DNA from: CAYUYM01 sp964449305
GTDB taxonomy: Bacteria; Bacteroidota; Ignavibacteria; SZUA-365; CAYQST01
Direction: 5' to 3'
Length of the DNA stretch: 18,720 nt
NCBI GenBank assembly: GCA_964449305.1
Contig: CAYUYM010000050.1
Span: forward strand, 1 to 18,720
Every line of letters starts with the position of its first letter. Positions within the stretch are counted from its first letter, which is position 1. The notes under the pieces were generated by a model that did not search any database, was not told where the DNA came from, and was given only the letters and a program-made list of their open reading frames with translations. The position numbers and the translations under genes were made by a program. Of this stretch, positions 1 to 6,527 are shown piece by piece.

Positions 1-246
1 GGCCGCCGCGACATGCGTGCCCTCTCCCTTTCCGACGTTGTTCACCGTTTCAAGTCGATGACCACCACCAGATACATCCAAGGAGTGAAGCACTCCGGCT
101 GGCCATCATTCCCACGACGTGTCTGGCAGCGAAGTTATCACGAAAGGATTGTCAGGGGCGGAATGGCGATTCACTTCATCCGACAATACATAAGGAACAA
201 TCCGGCTCAATGGACAATCACCCACCAGCGCAATGAAGGGTCATGA
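1..246 (+). CDS. REP-associated tyrosine transposase (RAYT), C-terminal part
   Basis: The reading frame is open from the left edge of the window to a TGA at 244-246, so the first part of the gene, including the HUH motif region, lies outside. The visible 81 or so residues match the C-terminal end of the RAYT / Y1 (IS200-like) transposase family: a segment S-L-S-D-V-V-H-R-F-K-S-M-T-T, then V-W-Q-R-S-Y-H-E-R-I-V-R, then I-R-Q-Y-I-R-N-N-P-A-Q-W. The RQYIxxNPxxW helix is the family signature and normally follows the catalytic domain. RAYTs are single-copy, domesticated transposases that act on REP hairpins in intergenic DNA. The gene converges on korB. A perfect hairpin lies 16 bases after the stop and is a candidate REP. 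A Met at base 13 could be mistaken for a start, but the frame and homology continue upstream of it. Family assignment is by recognition of motifs, not by a search. Confidence 0.8.
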   Translation, partial: GRRDMRALSLSDVVHRFKSMTTTRYIQGVKHSGWPSFPRRVWQRSYHERIVRGGMAIHFIRQYIRNNPAQWTITHQRNEGS

Positions 247-262
247 CATGGAGGGTCATATG

Positions 263-292
263 GTTGAGGCGGCCAACGGGGGCCGCCTCAAC
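263..292. repeat. Perfect 12-bp stem hairpin downstream of the RAYT gene
   Basis: GTTGAGGCGGCC at 263-274 is the exact reverse complement of GGCCGCCTCAAC at 281-292, with a six-base loop AACGGG. It sits 16 bases after the transposase stop codon. There is no T-run on either side, so a classical intrinsic terminator is not supported. Position next to a RAYT and hairpin shape suggest a REP-type element or a transcript-end hairpin. A second copy elsewhere in the genome would be needed to call it REP. Confidence 0.6.
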
Positions 293-382
293 AAGCGAAA
301 CATCAAATTCTCGAGATTCTATTTACACGAGCATCATTTTTCAACCCCCTCGCGATGGCCCCCTCGATGTGCCCCAAATCTG

Positions 383-434
383 GCGTGGTGGTGGCCCCCT
401 GTGGTAGTTGCGTGGTGGTGGCCCCCACCACGCG
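383..434. repeat. Direct repeat pair GCGTGGTGGTGGCCCCC with palindromic second copy
   Basis: The 17-base unit GCGTGGTGGTGGCCCCC occurs at 383-399 and again at 410-426, a period of 27 bases. The second copy continues into ACCACGC, so that GCGTGGTGG at 410-418 pairs with CCACCACGC at 425-433. On the minus strand this hairpin begins seven bases after the korB stop codon and could end the kor transcript, although no U-tract follows. Further C-runs at 372-375, 359-363 and 345-349 continue the same flavour. Together with the hairpin at 263-292 this makes the 194-base gap between the RAYT and korB almost entirely repeat-like. Confidence 0.6.
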
Positions 435-440
435 ATCACC

Positions 441-1469
441 TCACTCAATTGTCCAGATGTTCCCCTCGTTCAGCAACGTCTCCAGCGTGCCACGCCCCTG
501 CTGCTCGATGGCCCAGTTCACCTGCGCCGTCATCTCGTCCTCGTAGGTCGGACGATCGATGTCGAGGAACACACCGAAGGGCATGGGGAAGCCCGGGGTG
601 TCGTTCATATGCGCAAGGATGAAGGCCAGCTCCTTGGACTTCTCGTCATAGACGAGAAGGTCGTCCTTGCTGTAGTCCGTGAGCGACACGATTTTGGGAT
701 TGAACCCGTCGAGCTTGATGCCCTTGCTGTTGTCCTTGCCGAACACGAGCGGTTTGTTGTGCTCCACGTAGATCGTGTTCTCGGGCTTCGACTCCTTGTC
801 CACATACTGCTCGAAGGCGCCATCGTTGAAGATGTTGCAGTTCTGCAGAATGTCGAGGAACGACGTGCCCTTGTGCTTCGCCGCGCGTTCGATCATCGAG
901 GCAAGGTGCTTCGGATCGTTCGCGATACTGCGACCGACAAAGGTGCCCTCCGCGCCAAGTGCTACGAGCACCGGGTTGAATGGATGGTCCACCACACCGA
1001 AAGGACTGGACTTCGTCTTCTGCCCGTGATGCGATGTCGGGCTGAACTGCCCCTTGGTGAGACCGTAGATCTGATTGTTGAACATCATGATGTTGATGTC
1101 GAGGTTGCGGCGCAGCCCGTGGATGAAGTGGTTGCCACCGATCGAGAGGCAGTCGCCGTCGCCCGTGGGCACCCACACGGAAAGTTCCTGGTGGGCCGTT
1201 TTCAGGCCCGAGGCGATCGCGATGGCGCGCCCGTGGATGCCGTGGAAGCCATAGGTGTTCATGTAGTACGGGAAGCGGCTCGAGCAGCCGATGCCCGCGA
1301 CAAACACGATGTTCTCCTTTGGGACGCCGAGTGCGGGCAGCGTGCGCTGCACCTGGGCCAGGATGGCGTAGTCACCGCAACCCGGACACCAGCGGACTTC
1401 CTGATCGGAGGCGAAATCCTTCGCAGTATACTGCGGAAGTTCGGTCTGGACAGTGTGATCTATGGACAT
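441..1469 (-). CDS. korB: 2-oxoglutarate:ferredoxin oxidoreductase, beta subunit
   Basis: A 342-residue protein of the thiamine-diphosphate-binding beta subunit family of 2-oxoacid:ferredoxin oxidoreductases. The complex oxidises 2-oxoglutarate plus CoA to succinyl-CoA and CO2, passing electrons to ferredoxin; in reverse it fixes CO2. Visible motifs: W-C-P-G-C-G-D-Y with Cys28 and Cys31, Cys62 in G-I-G-C-S-S-R and Cys211 in L-Q-N-C-N, which match the four ligands of the single [4Fe-4S] cluster; and the TPP/Mg motif G-D-G-D at 103-106 followed by N-N at 131-132 with N-Q-I-Y-G-L-T-K-G-Q. The start is supported by GGAG eight bases upstream. The gene follows korA after 15 bases, so the two are surely co-transcribed. 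Two-subunit architecture resembles archaeal and Bacteroidota enzymes. Substrate choice between 2-oxoglutarate and other 2-oxoacids cannot be proved from sequence alone. Confidence 0.95.
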   Translation of the reverse strand: MSIDHTVQTELPQYTAKDFASDQEVRWCPGCGDYAILAQVQRTLPALGVPKENIVFVAGIGCSSRFPYYMNTYGFHGIHGRAIAIASGLKTAHQELSVWVPTGDGDCLSIGGNHFIHGLRRNLDINIMMFNNQIYGLTKGQFSPTSHHGQKTKSSPFGVVDHPFNPVLVALGAEGTFVGRSIANDPKHLASMIERAAKHKGTSFLDILQNCNIFNDGAFEQYVDKESKPENTIYVEHNKPLVFGKDNSKGIKLDGFNPKIVSLTDYSKDDLLVYDEKSKELAFILAHMNDTPGFPMPFGVFLDIDRPTYEDEMTAQVNWAIEQQGRGTLETLLNEGNIWTIE

Positions 1470-1484
1470 GATGATATCTCCGGA

Positions 1485-3356
1485 TTATTTGGCGTCAAGA
1501 ATTCGTTTGGCTTCGGTTTCGATGTCGCTGGGCTTGAAGGGAAGCGCCTGCACCTTGGAGAAGACGATCGGATCGAGGAAGTACGTCGCTCGCAACATAT
1601 AGGCGAGCTGCCCCATGTTGTTCTCCGGCACCAGGATCTTCTTGAACTTCTTCAGCACGTCGTACAGGTTCTTCGGGAACGGATTCAGGTACGCGAGCTG
1701 CACCTGCGCCACGGAGTATCCCTGCTCAAGCATGCGCTCCACAGTGGCACGAATCGAGCCGTGGCTCGAGCCCCAGCCCAGGATGCCAAGCTCCGCATCC
1801 TCCGGACCGAAGACCGTCTGGTCGGGAATGTCGTCGGCCACCCTGGCCACCTTGGCGGCGCGCATCTTCACCATGAACTCGTGGTTTTCCCCGCCGTAGC
1901 CCACCGTTCCCGTGATGTGGTTCTTCTCGAGACCGCCGATGCGGTGTTCGAGACCTGGTGTGCCAGGAACCGCCCAGGGACGCGCGAGGTTTTCATCACG
2001 CGAGTAAGGTTTGAAGGATTCGGGGTCCGTGGCATACGGCTTCCGGAGATCCGGCAGATCCTTGACATCGGGGATCTTGAACGGCTCGGAGCCGTTCGCG
2101 ATGTATCCGTCGGTGAGGAGGATCACCGGCGTCATGAATTTCAACGCGATGCGTGCGGCTTCGATCGCCTTCCAGAAGCAGTCCGATGGGGACTGGGCCG
2201 CAATCACGGGCAGCGGCGCCTCACCGTTGCGCCCCATGACCGCCTGCCACAGGTCTGCCTGTTCGGACTTCGTCGGCAGGCCCGTGCTGGGGCCGCCGCG
2301 CTGCACATTCACGATCACAAGCGGCAGCTCGGTGATGATGGCCAGGCCGATCGCCTCCTGCTTGAGCGCCATGCCAGGTCCCGAAGTGGAGGTGAAGGCA
2401 AGCGATCCACCGAAAGCCGCACCGATGGCGGTGCAGATGCCGGCGATCTCGTCCTCGGCTTGGAACATGCGGAATCCGTAGCGCTTCCGGCCGGCGAGGT
2501 CCTGGAGAATCTCTGATGCCGGCGTGATGGGATACGACCCGAGGAACCCCGGGATGCCCGCGAGCTCCGACGCGGCAGTGATGCCCAGAGCCGTCGCCTC
2601 GTTGCCCGACAGGTTGCGGTAGCGGCCCTTTGGCAGCTGTGCCGGCTTCACTTCATAGCGCGTGGTGAACACCTCCGTCATCTCGCCATAATTGTAGCCG
2701 GCGCGTAGCGCCTTCTCGTTGCCCTGGGCAAGAAGCGGACGGTTCTTGAACTTCTTCTGGATCCATGACAGCGTCGGTTGCATCGGACGGTTGTACATCC
2801 AGTACAGGAGGCCGAGTGCGAAGAAGTTCTTGGATCGGGTCATCTCCTTCATCGACAGACCGATGCCTTCCAGCGCCGTCACCGTCAGCTTCGTTATCGG
2901 CACATCGAACACGCGATACCCCTTGAGCGAACCATCCTCCAGCGGATTGGCGTCATACTTCGCCATCTTCAGGTTCTTGGCATCGAAGGAGTCGGAATTG
3001 ACGATGATCGTCGCGCCCTCACGCAGATCCTTGATGTTCACCTTCAGCGCGGCCGGGTTCATCGCCACCAAGGTGTCGGGCTTGTCGCCATGGGTGTGGA
3101 TGTCGCGACTGCTGAAATGGAGCTGGAAACCGGAGACGCCGTAGAGCGTTCCGGCAGGGGCGCGGATTTCGGCGGGATAGTCCGGCAACGTGCTCAGATC
3201 GTTTCCCAGCAGGGCCGTGGTGGTGGTGAACTGCGAACCGGTCAGCTGCATGCCATCGCCGGAGTCGCCGGCGAAGCGCACGGTCACCTCATCGAGTTCA
3301 ACCGTCTCGACGGGTTTGGAGGTCAATTCTTCCGGTGTGTCGGTCGTTTGATCCAT
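1485..3356 (-). CDS. korA: 2-oxoglutarate:ferredoxin oxidoreductase, fused gamma-alpha subunit
   Basis: A 623-residue fusion of the gamma and alpha domains, the partner of the KorB encoded just downstream. The gamma domain (about residues 20-220) opens with V-R-F-A-G-D-S-G-D-G-M at 26-36. The alpha (pyrimidine-binding) domain begins near residue 250 and holds G-S-Y-P-I-T-P-A-S around 273-281 and the stretch Q-A-E-D-E-I-A-G, both typical of the family. A C-terminal transketolase-like segment follows with L-G-I-L-G-W-G-S-S-H-G. Length is normal for the fused form. The ATG at 3354-3356 has no good Shine-Dalgarno sequence upstream, and no convincing promoter could be picked in 3357-3480. Gene order korA-korB with 15 bases between them indicates one operon. 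The enzyme is cytoplasmic and works in the TCA cycle, oxidative or reductive. Confidence 0.95.
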   Translation of the reverse strand: MDQTTDTPEELTSKPVETVELDEVTVRFAGDSGDGMQLTGSQFTTTTALLGNDLSTLPDYPAEIRAPAGTLYGVSGFQLHFSSRDIHTHGDKPDTLVAMNPAALKVNIKDLREGATIIVNSDSFDAKNLKMAKYDANPLEDGSLKGYRVFDVPITKLTVTALEGIGLSMKEMTRSKNFFALGLLYWMYNRPMQPTLSWIQKKFKNRPLLAQGNEKALRAGYNYGEMTEVFTTRYEVKPAQLPKGRYRNLSGNEATALGITAASELAGIPGFLGSYPITPASEILQDLAGRKRYGFRMFQAEDEIAGICTAIGAAFGGSLAFTSTSGPGMALKQEAIGLAIITELPLVIVNVQRGGPSTGLPTKSEQADLWQAVMGRNGEAPLPVIAAQSPSDCFWKAIEAARIALKFMTPVILLTDGYIANGSEPFKIPDVKDLPDLRKPYATDPESFKPYSRDENLARPWAVPGTPGLEHRIGGLEKNHITGTVGYGGENHEFMVKMRAAKVARVADDIPDQTVFGPEDAELGILGWGSSHGSIRATVERMLEQGYSVAQVQLAYLNPFPKNLYDVLKKFKKILVPENNMGQLAYMLRATYFLDPIVFSKVQALPFKPSDIETEAKRILDAK

Positions 3357-3479
3357 GATTGAATGCTTCTGTGTTTGGTGGGGTGATGATTGATGACAGT
3401 CCGATCAGATCTGCCGGTACCAAGATAACCAATGGAACCGGATCATGCATGTCCGTAATTCCGCCCCCCACCATGCAAA

Positions 3480-3526
3480 CACCACACACCGGAACATCGC
3501 TGCAGAGGCGATGCTGGTGTGTGGTG
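3480..3526 (-). terminator. Large two-part hairpin between rplI and korA
   Basis: CACCACACACC at 3480-3490 pairs without mismatch with GGTGTGTGGTG at 3516-3526. Inside it CATCGC at 3495-3500 pairs with GCGATG at 3508-3513 around a seven-base loop, separated by a small asymmetric internal loop. In the minus-strand transcript it lies about 115 bases after rplI and about 120 bases before korA. No U-tract follows, so it could be a non-canonical terminator of the ribosomal cluster or a structured leader element of kor. The structure is seen directly; the function is inferred. Confidence 0.45.
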
Positions 3527-3610
3527 ACGCGAAATGATGAGCCGGGGTGCGGTCAACAAAATCGAAGCTCGGTTGTGGGACAATGCCTGCAGTGCGACGC
3601 AGACATGGCG

Positions 3611-3625
3611 GCCGGTGACACCGGC
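3611..3625 (-). terminator. Short GC hairpin directly after rplI
   Basis: GCCGGTG at 3611-3617 mirrors CACCGGC at 3619-3625, giving a very GC-rich stem with a minimal loop, 15 bases after the rplI stop codon. It could slow or end transcription from the ribosomal cluster, but it is not followed by a U-run. The rest of the 284-base gap 3357-3640 holds the larger hairpin at 3480-3526 and no gene that I can support. Confidence 0.3.
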
Positions 3626-3640
3626 GGGCGGATCGACAGC

Positions 3641-4111
3641 CTATTCGGCGGGGGCGTCCTTCTTGAGGGGCACAACCCACACCTTCACCTTCGCGACAAC
3701 CTGCGGGTGCAGCTTGACGTTCACGGTGTACACGCCGAGGACCTTGATGTGCTCGTCCATCTCGATCTTGCGTTTGTCGATGGTGAATCCCTTCTCCAGC
3801 AGGTGGTCGGCAATCATCTCCTTGGTGACGGAGCCGAAGATCTTGTCCTCCTCGCCAACGAGCATCGCGATGGTGATCGCGGAATCGTGGCGCTCGAGAG
3901 CAGCGGCAATCTGCTCGGCATCCTTCAGTTCCTTGTTCTCGCGCACCTGGATGCGGCGCTTCTCCTCGTTGAGCACGTTCATGTTGGCTTCCGTGGCGAG
4001 GTAGGCGAATCCGCGCGGGAGGAGGTAGTTGCGGGCGTAGCCGTCCTTCACGGTCACGATCTCGCCCAGGGCCCCGAGGGATTCAATGGTCTGACGCAAA
4101 ATGACTTTCAT
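3641..4111 (-). CDS. rplI: 50S ribosomal protein bL9
   Basis: A 156-residue protein matching bL9 end to end. The N-terminal rRNA-binding domain (residues 1-50) starts M-K-V-I-L-R-Q and contains the signature G-E-I-V-T-V-K-D-G-Y-A-R-N-Y-L-L-P-R-G. A long central helix (about 50-80, rich in E, K, R) leads to the C-terminal domain with G-E-E-D-K-I-F-G-S-V-T at about 85-95. bL9 sits at the base of the L1 stalk on the 50S subunit and helps keep the reading frame. GGAG lies nine bases before the ATG. It follows ssb by 32 bases, and rpsR, the usual neighbour in between, is absent. It ends in a short charged tail K-K-D-A-P-A-E, slightly longer than in E. coli (149 residues). Confidence 0.97.
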   Translation of the reverse strand: MKVILRQTIESLGALGEIVTVKDGYARNYLLPRGFAYLATEANMNVLNEEKRRIQVRENKELKDAEQIAAALERHDSAITIAMLVGEEDKIFGSVTKEMIADHLLEKGFTIDKRKIEMDEHIKVLGVYTVNVKLHPQVVAKVKVWVVPLKKDAPAE

Positions 4112-4143
4112 TGGTGTGATCTCCGATCAAGCGTTTATGCAAT

Positions 4144-4647
4144 TTACGATTTGTCTTGGGTCGTGTGAGGATGATGATGGTCATCCACGTCGTTGAAGAT
4201 GTTCCGATCGTCCTCGTCGAAGAAATCGAACAGATCGTCGTCCTCGCTGACGCTCGAAACCTCCATGTCCTCCGATGCCGAGCCGGTGCCATTCATCCGT
4301 GTCGCCTTGTTCAGGAACTGGATCCGCCGTGCCTTGATCTCCAGGACGCTGCGGTGACTTCCGTCGTCGGATCTCCAGTTCCGCGTCTGCAGTTCACCCT
4401 CCACCAGCACGGCGCTGCCCTTGCGAAGCCGCTGGTGGCAGCTCTCGGCAAGCCGGTTCCACGCTACGATGCCGACGTAGCACACATCCTCCTGCCAGGT
4501 GTTCATGCGATCGCGATACCGACGGTTGGAGGCGATCGAGAAATTCACCACGGGAGTGTTGTTCGAGGTTGTCCGATAGACGGGGTCCTTCGTCAGGTTC
4601 CCAACGATGTGGACATAGTTCAGCTCGGGCATTTTCAGGTCTGCCAT
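4144..4647 (-). CDS. ssb: Single-stranded DNA-binding protein with atypical acidic tail
   Basis: A 167-residue OB-fold protein. It starts M-A-D-L-K-M-P-E-L-N-Y-V-H-I-V-G-N-L-T-K-D-P, a form of SSB common in this part of the bacterial tree; the OB core (about 8-112) includes V-N-F-S-I-A-S-N-R-R-Y, V-A-W-N-R-L-A-E and a G-S-A-V-L-V-E-G-E-L-Q-T-R strand. The frame is open another 45 codons upstream, but that part overlaps rpsF antifamily sequence and has no homology, so the ATG at 4645-4647 is chosen; an AAGGAG at 4662-4667 lies 14 bases before it, rather far. The tail is acidic (E-D-D-D-L-F-D-F-F-D-E-D-D) yet continues with a His-rich end H-H-H-P-H-T-T-Q-D-K-S instead of ending in D-D-x-P-F. 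This tip normally recruits repair and replication partners, so this protein may be a paralogue with changed partners. It overlaps no neighbour and lies between rpsF and rplI. Confidence 0.9.
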   Translation of the reverse strand: MADLKMPELNYVHIVGNLTKDPVYRTTSNNTPVVNFSIASNRRYRDRMNTWQEDVCYVGIVAWNRLAESCHQRLRKGSAVLVEGELQTRNWRSDDGSHRSVLEIKARRIQFLNKATRMNGTGSASEDMEVSSVSEDDDLFDFFDEDDRNIFNDVDDHHHPHTTQDKS

Positions 4648-4684
4648 TGTGCGCTCGGGCTCTCCTTGGCCTGTGGAGGAGGGA

Positions 4685-5098
4685 TCAGGCAGCCGGCGGC
4701 GCGGCCGGCTTTTCCTTGTTCGCGGCTTCCTCGGCTGCGGCGGCTTCCAACGCGGCGGCCGCCTCGGCGATCGCAAGCACACGGGCGCGCTTCGCTGCCA
4801 GCTCCTTGGCGTCGAGGTTGATCGTCAGGTAGCGCATGACGTTCTCATCGAGCTTCAGGAAGCGCTCGACGCGGTCGATGGCCTTGCCCTCCGCCTCGAA
4901 CTCGATGCACGCGTAGAAGCCGTTGTGCTTCTTGGCAATCGGGTAGGCGAGACGCTTGCGACCGATGCGGTCCACGGAGACGATGGTCCCGGCGTTCTTG
5001 ACAATGGTGTCCTCGACCTGCTTGATCAGCGTGTCGATCTGCGTATCGTCCAATCCGGCATTGACGATGAACGTGGTTTCATAGAATTTCTTGATCAA
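4685..5098 (-). CDS. rpsF: 30S ribosomal protein bS6
   Basis: A 137-residue bS6. The core (residues 4-95) has the S6 pattern F-Y-E-T-T-F-I-V, then R-I-G-R-K-R-L-A-Y-P-I-A-K-K-H-N-G-F-Y, and E-R-F-L-K-L-D-E-N-V-M-R-Y-L-T. After residue 98 comes a low-complexity Ala/Glu-rich tail ending A-A-P-P-A-A, longer than in the compact S6 of Thermus. bS6 binds the platform of the 30S subunit as a pair with bS18, whose gene is not in this cluster. The start is TTG at 5096-5098: no in-frame ATG or GTG lies nearby upstream, the homology begins here, and AAAGGG at 5107-5112 sits eight bases before it. A hairpin and possible promoter precede the gene, suggesting expression partly independent of pth. Confidence 0.95.
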   Translation of the reverse strand: MIKKFYETTFIVNAGLDDTQIDTLIKQVEDTIVKNAGTIVSVDRIGRKRLAYPIAKKHNGFYACIEFEAEGKAIDRVERFLKLDENVMRYLTINLDAKELAAKRARVLAIAEAAAALEAAAAEEAANKEKPAAPPAA

Positions 5099-5106
5099 TT
5101 GTTCAG

Positions 5107-5112
5107 CCCTTT
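5107..5112 (-). promoter_or_regulatory. Ribosome binding site deciding the TTG start of rpsF
   Basis: Read on the minus strand this is AAAGGG, eight bases before the TTG. No ATG or GTG in frame fits this spacing, so it supports a non-AUG start for S6. A UUG start on an abundant ribosomal protein suggests translation is deliberately limited or regulated, which is inference. Confidence 0.5.
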
Positions 5113-5130
5113 GGTCTGGTGATTGAATCG

Positions 5131-5156
5131 GCCCGGTTCACTGAATATTACCGGGC
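5131..5156 (-). promoter_or_regulatory. Inverted repeat in the rpsF leader or promoter
   Basis: GCCCGGT at 5131-5137 is the exact reverse complement of ACCGGGC at 5150-5156, with a 12-base spacer. It lies 32 to 58 bases upstream of the rpsF start. Known rpsF leaders in many bacteria fold into a hairpin that binds the S6:S18 pair through a CCG-containing loop. This dyad contains CCG in its stem but I cannot fit it to that motif with confidence. Because a possible -10 (TAATAT) falls in the spacer, it could instead be a DNA operator. Confidence 0.4.
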
Positions 5157-5175
5157 AGGGAATACAAGACTTCAA
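5145..5175 (-). promoter_or_regulatory. Possible sigma-70 type promoter for rpsF-ssb-rplI
   Basis: On the minus strand TTGAAG (5170-5175) is followed after 19 bases by TAATAT (5145-5150). The -35 is close to consensus and the -10 shares four of six positions, but the spacer is longer than the ideal 17. The region 5157-5203 is A/T-rich compared with its surroundings, as expected of a promoter. Transcription from upstream (prs-rplY-pth) may also read through. Confidence 0.3.
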
Positions 5176-5203
5176 AAATGCGAATTTGTTTTCTCAAATG
5201 CAA

Positions 5204-5857
5204 TCATGCTTCTGACCGCGTCGTTTCCTCCGCTCCCGGAGGCCGCTCCGCAGGCCCGTCATTCCGTGCCGCGGGCATGGTGTTCGCCGCTGTCATGGCG
5301 TTGTCGAATCCCCGGGAAAGGATCAGCTCCGGCACCGCTGCGGCGCGTTCCACCATTGCATCCACTGCACATAGTTCCGATGCAGGGAAGCCCGACAACA
5401 CAAAATCCGCGAGATCCGCATCCCCGGGTGCCGGGCCGATGCCGCAGCGCAGCCGCGGAATCGCCGCCGTGCCAAGCGTGTCGATGATGTTCTGCAACCC
5501 GTTCTGCCCGCCCGCTCCCCCGCGACGTCGCAGACGCAGCGCACCCAGGGGCAGCGACACATCGTCACACACCACAAGCACATCCGGCAGCACGTCCATC
5601 ATCCGTGCCAGTGTGACGAGCGCCGCTCCTGAGCGGTTCATGTAGGTGTCGGGCTTGCACAACAACACCCGGCTCCCCGCGATGTCCGCCGCGGTCATCC
5701 AGAGATTGTGGTGGAAAAGAAAATCGCGGGAGCCGCAGGCCCCCGCGATGGCGTCGATGACGCGAAATCCGATGTTGTGCCGGGTCTGGCTGTATTCCCC
5801 GCCTGGATTCCCCAGGCCGACGACCACAAGCGATGGATGCCCGGCTGCCTCCTCCAT
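5204..5857 (-). CDS. pth: Peptidyl-tRNA hydrolase
   Basis: A 217-residue enzyme that cleaves the ester bond of peptidyl-tRNAs dropped from stalled ribosomes, recycling tRNA. Family signatures are complete: G-L-G-N-P-G at 14-19 with Asn17, R-H-N-I-G-F with catalytic His27, K-P-D-T-Y-M-N-R-S-G with Asn74, the C-D-D loop with Asp98 (equivalent of Asp93 in E. coli), and G-A-G-G-Q-N-G-L with Asn119. In the last motif the more common His is Gln118. After about residue 190 an Ala/Pro/Glu-rich tail follows that is not part of the fold, so the protein is some 20 residues longer than usual. The ATG lies 11 bases after the rplY stop; a weak GAGGA is inside the rplY end. The gene order rplY-pth is common in bacteria and indicates an operon. 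Confidence 0.96.
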   Translation of the reverse strand: MEEAAGHPSLVVVGLGNPGGEYSQTRHNIGFRVIDAIAGACGSRDFLFHHNLWMTAADIAGSRVLLCKPDTYMNRSGAALVTLARMMDVLPDVLVVCDDVSLPLGALRLRRRGGAGGQNGLQNIIDTLGTAAIPRLRCGIGPAPGDADLADFVLSGFPASELCAVDAMVERAAAVPELILSRGFDNAMTAANTMPAARNDGPAERPPGAEETTRSEA

Positions 5858-5868
5858 GAACCCGGCGA

Positions 5869-6495
5869 TCAGTCCTCGTCGCTCTTGCCGCGCGAGATGA
5901 CTTCGGGTTCCGAAGGCGCTTCCTGCTCAGCAGCAGACGATTCCTCGCGCGCGTGCATCACGGCCACCACCACGTCCTCGGGGTTCTCCATCAGGGCGAC
6001 ACCGGCAGGCAGCACCACATCGGCCACACTGATCGAATCACCCACTCCAAGGTGGGCGATGTCCACCACGAGGTGCTCCGGCAGGTCGCCCGGCAGGCAC
6101 TCCACCTCAAGCTTGTGCTTGTGATGCTGCACAAAGCCGCCGGCGCGCACGCCCTCGGCATTGCCCTCGAGCACCACGGGCACTTCCAGTCGCACCTTCT
6201 CGGTCATGGACAGGCCCTGAAGATCAATGTGCATGATGTTGTCGGTGACGGGATCAAACTGCACCTCGCGCAGCACACACTTCTCGGAGGTGCCGTTGTC
6301 GAGCACGAGGTTGATGATGTGCGTCTCCGCGGTGTAGACGAGCGACCGAAGATCGAGCGCCTTCACCATCAGCGAAATGTTTTTCGTGTTGCCAAGGTAG
6401 AACACGCCCGGCACCATGCCCGCGCGGCGCGCACGGTTGTTCTCGGCGCGGCCCCTCTCCTTGCGTATTGCGGCGTTCAATGTGATTTCAGCCAC
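5869..6495 (-). CDS. rplY: 50S ribosomal protein bL25, long CTC form
   Basis: A 208-residue bL25/CTC protein that binds 5S rRNA in the large subunit. The N-terminal L25 domain (about 4-92) carries the characteristic R-A-G-M-V-P-G-V-F-Y loop and V-Q-F-D-P-V-T-D-N-I-M-H-I-D. The C-terminal beta domain of the TL5/CTC type (about 97-182) has L-E-V-P-V-V-L-E-G-N-A-E-G-V-R-A-G-G and P-G-D-L-P-E-H-L-V-V-D-I. An acidic tail ending K-S-D-E-D follows. The start codon is GTG at 6493-6495, supported by an excellent AAGGAGT seven to thirteen bases upstream. The gene follows prs by 32 bases and precedes pth by 11, the usual prs-ctc-pth order. Confidence 0.96.
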   Translation of the reverse strand: MAEITLNAAIRKERGRAENNRARRAGMVPGVFYLGNTKNISLMVKALDLRSLVYTAETHIINLVLDNGTSEKCVLREVQFDPVTDNIMHIDLQGLSMTEKVRLEVPVVLEGNAEGVRAGGFVQHHKHKLEVECLPGDLPEHLVVDIAHLGVGDSISVADVVLPAGVALMENPEDVVVAVMHAREESSAAEQEAPSEPEVISRGKSDED

Positions 6496-6501
6496 GTTCG
6501 T

Positions 6502-6508
6502 ACTCCTT
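6502..6508 (-). promoter_or_regulatory. Strong Shine-Dalgarno for the GTG start of rplY
   Basis: On the minus strand AAGGAGT stands six bases before the GTG at 6493-6495. This is the best ribosome binding site in the cluster and fixes the non-ATG start. Confidence 0.75.
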
Positions 6509-6527
6509 CAGATGATTGTATGCGGTA

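Noticed and set aside
345..426. Possible G-quadruplex on the minus strand
   Set aside because: There are five runs of four to five G, but the gaps between several of them are about 19-22 bases, too long for a standard quadruplex.
383..434. CRISPR-like repeat spacing in the GTGGTGGCCCCC pair
   Set aside because: Only two units with a 10-base spacer and no further copies; no cas genes.
408..2516. A 702-codon open frame on the + strand across the kor genes
   Set aside because: It is antisense to korB and korA, both of which carry complete family motifs; the frame is open because of high GC, and its product shows no domain.
5174..5199. Weak terminator after pth (ATTTG/CAAAT with a T5 run)
   Set aside because: The stem is only five A/T-rich pairs and the T-run starts five bases later; too weak to call.
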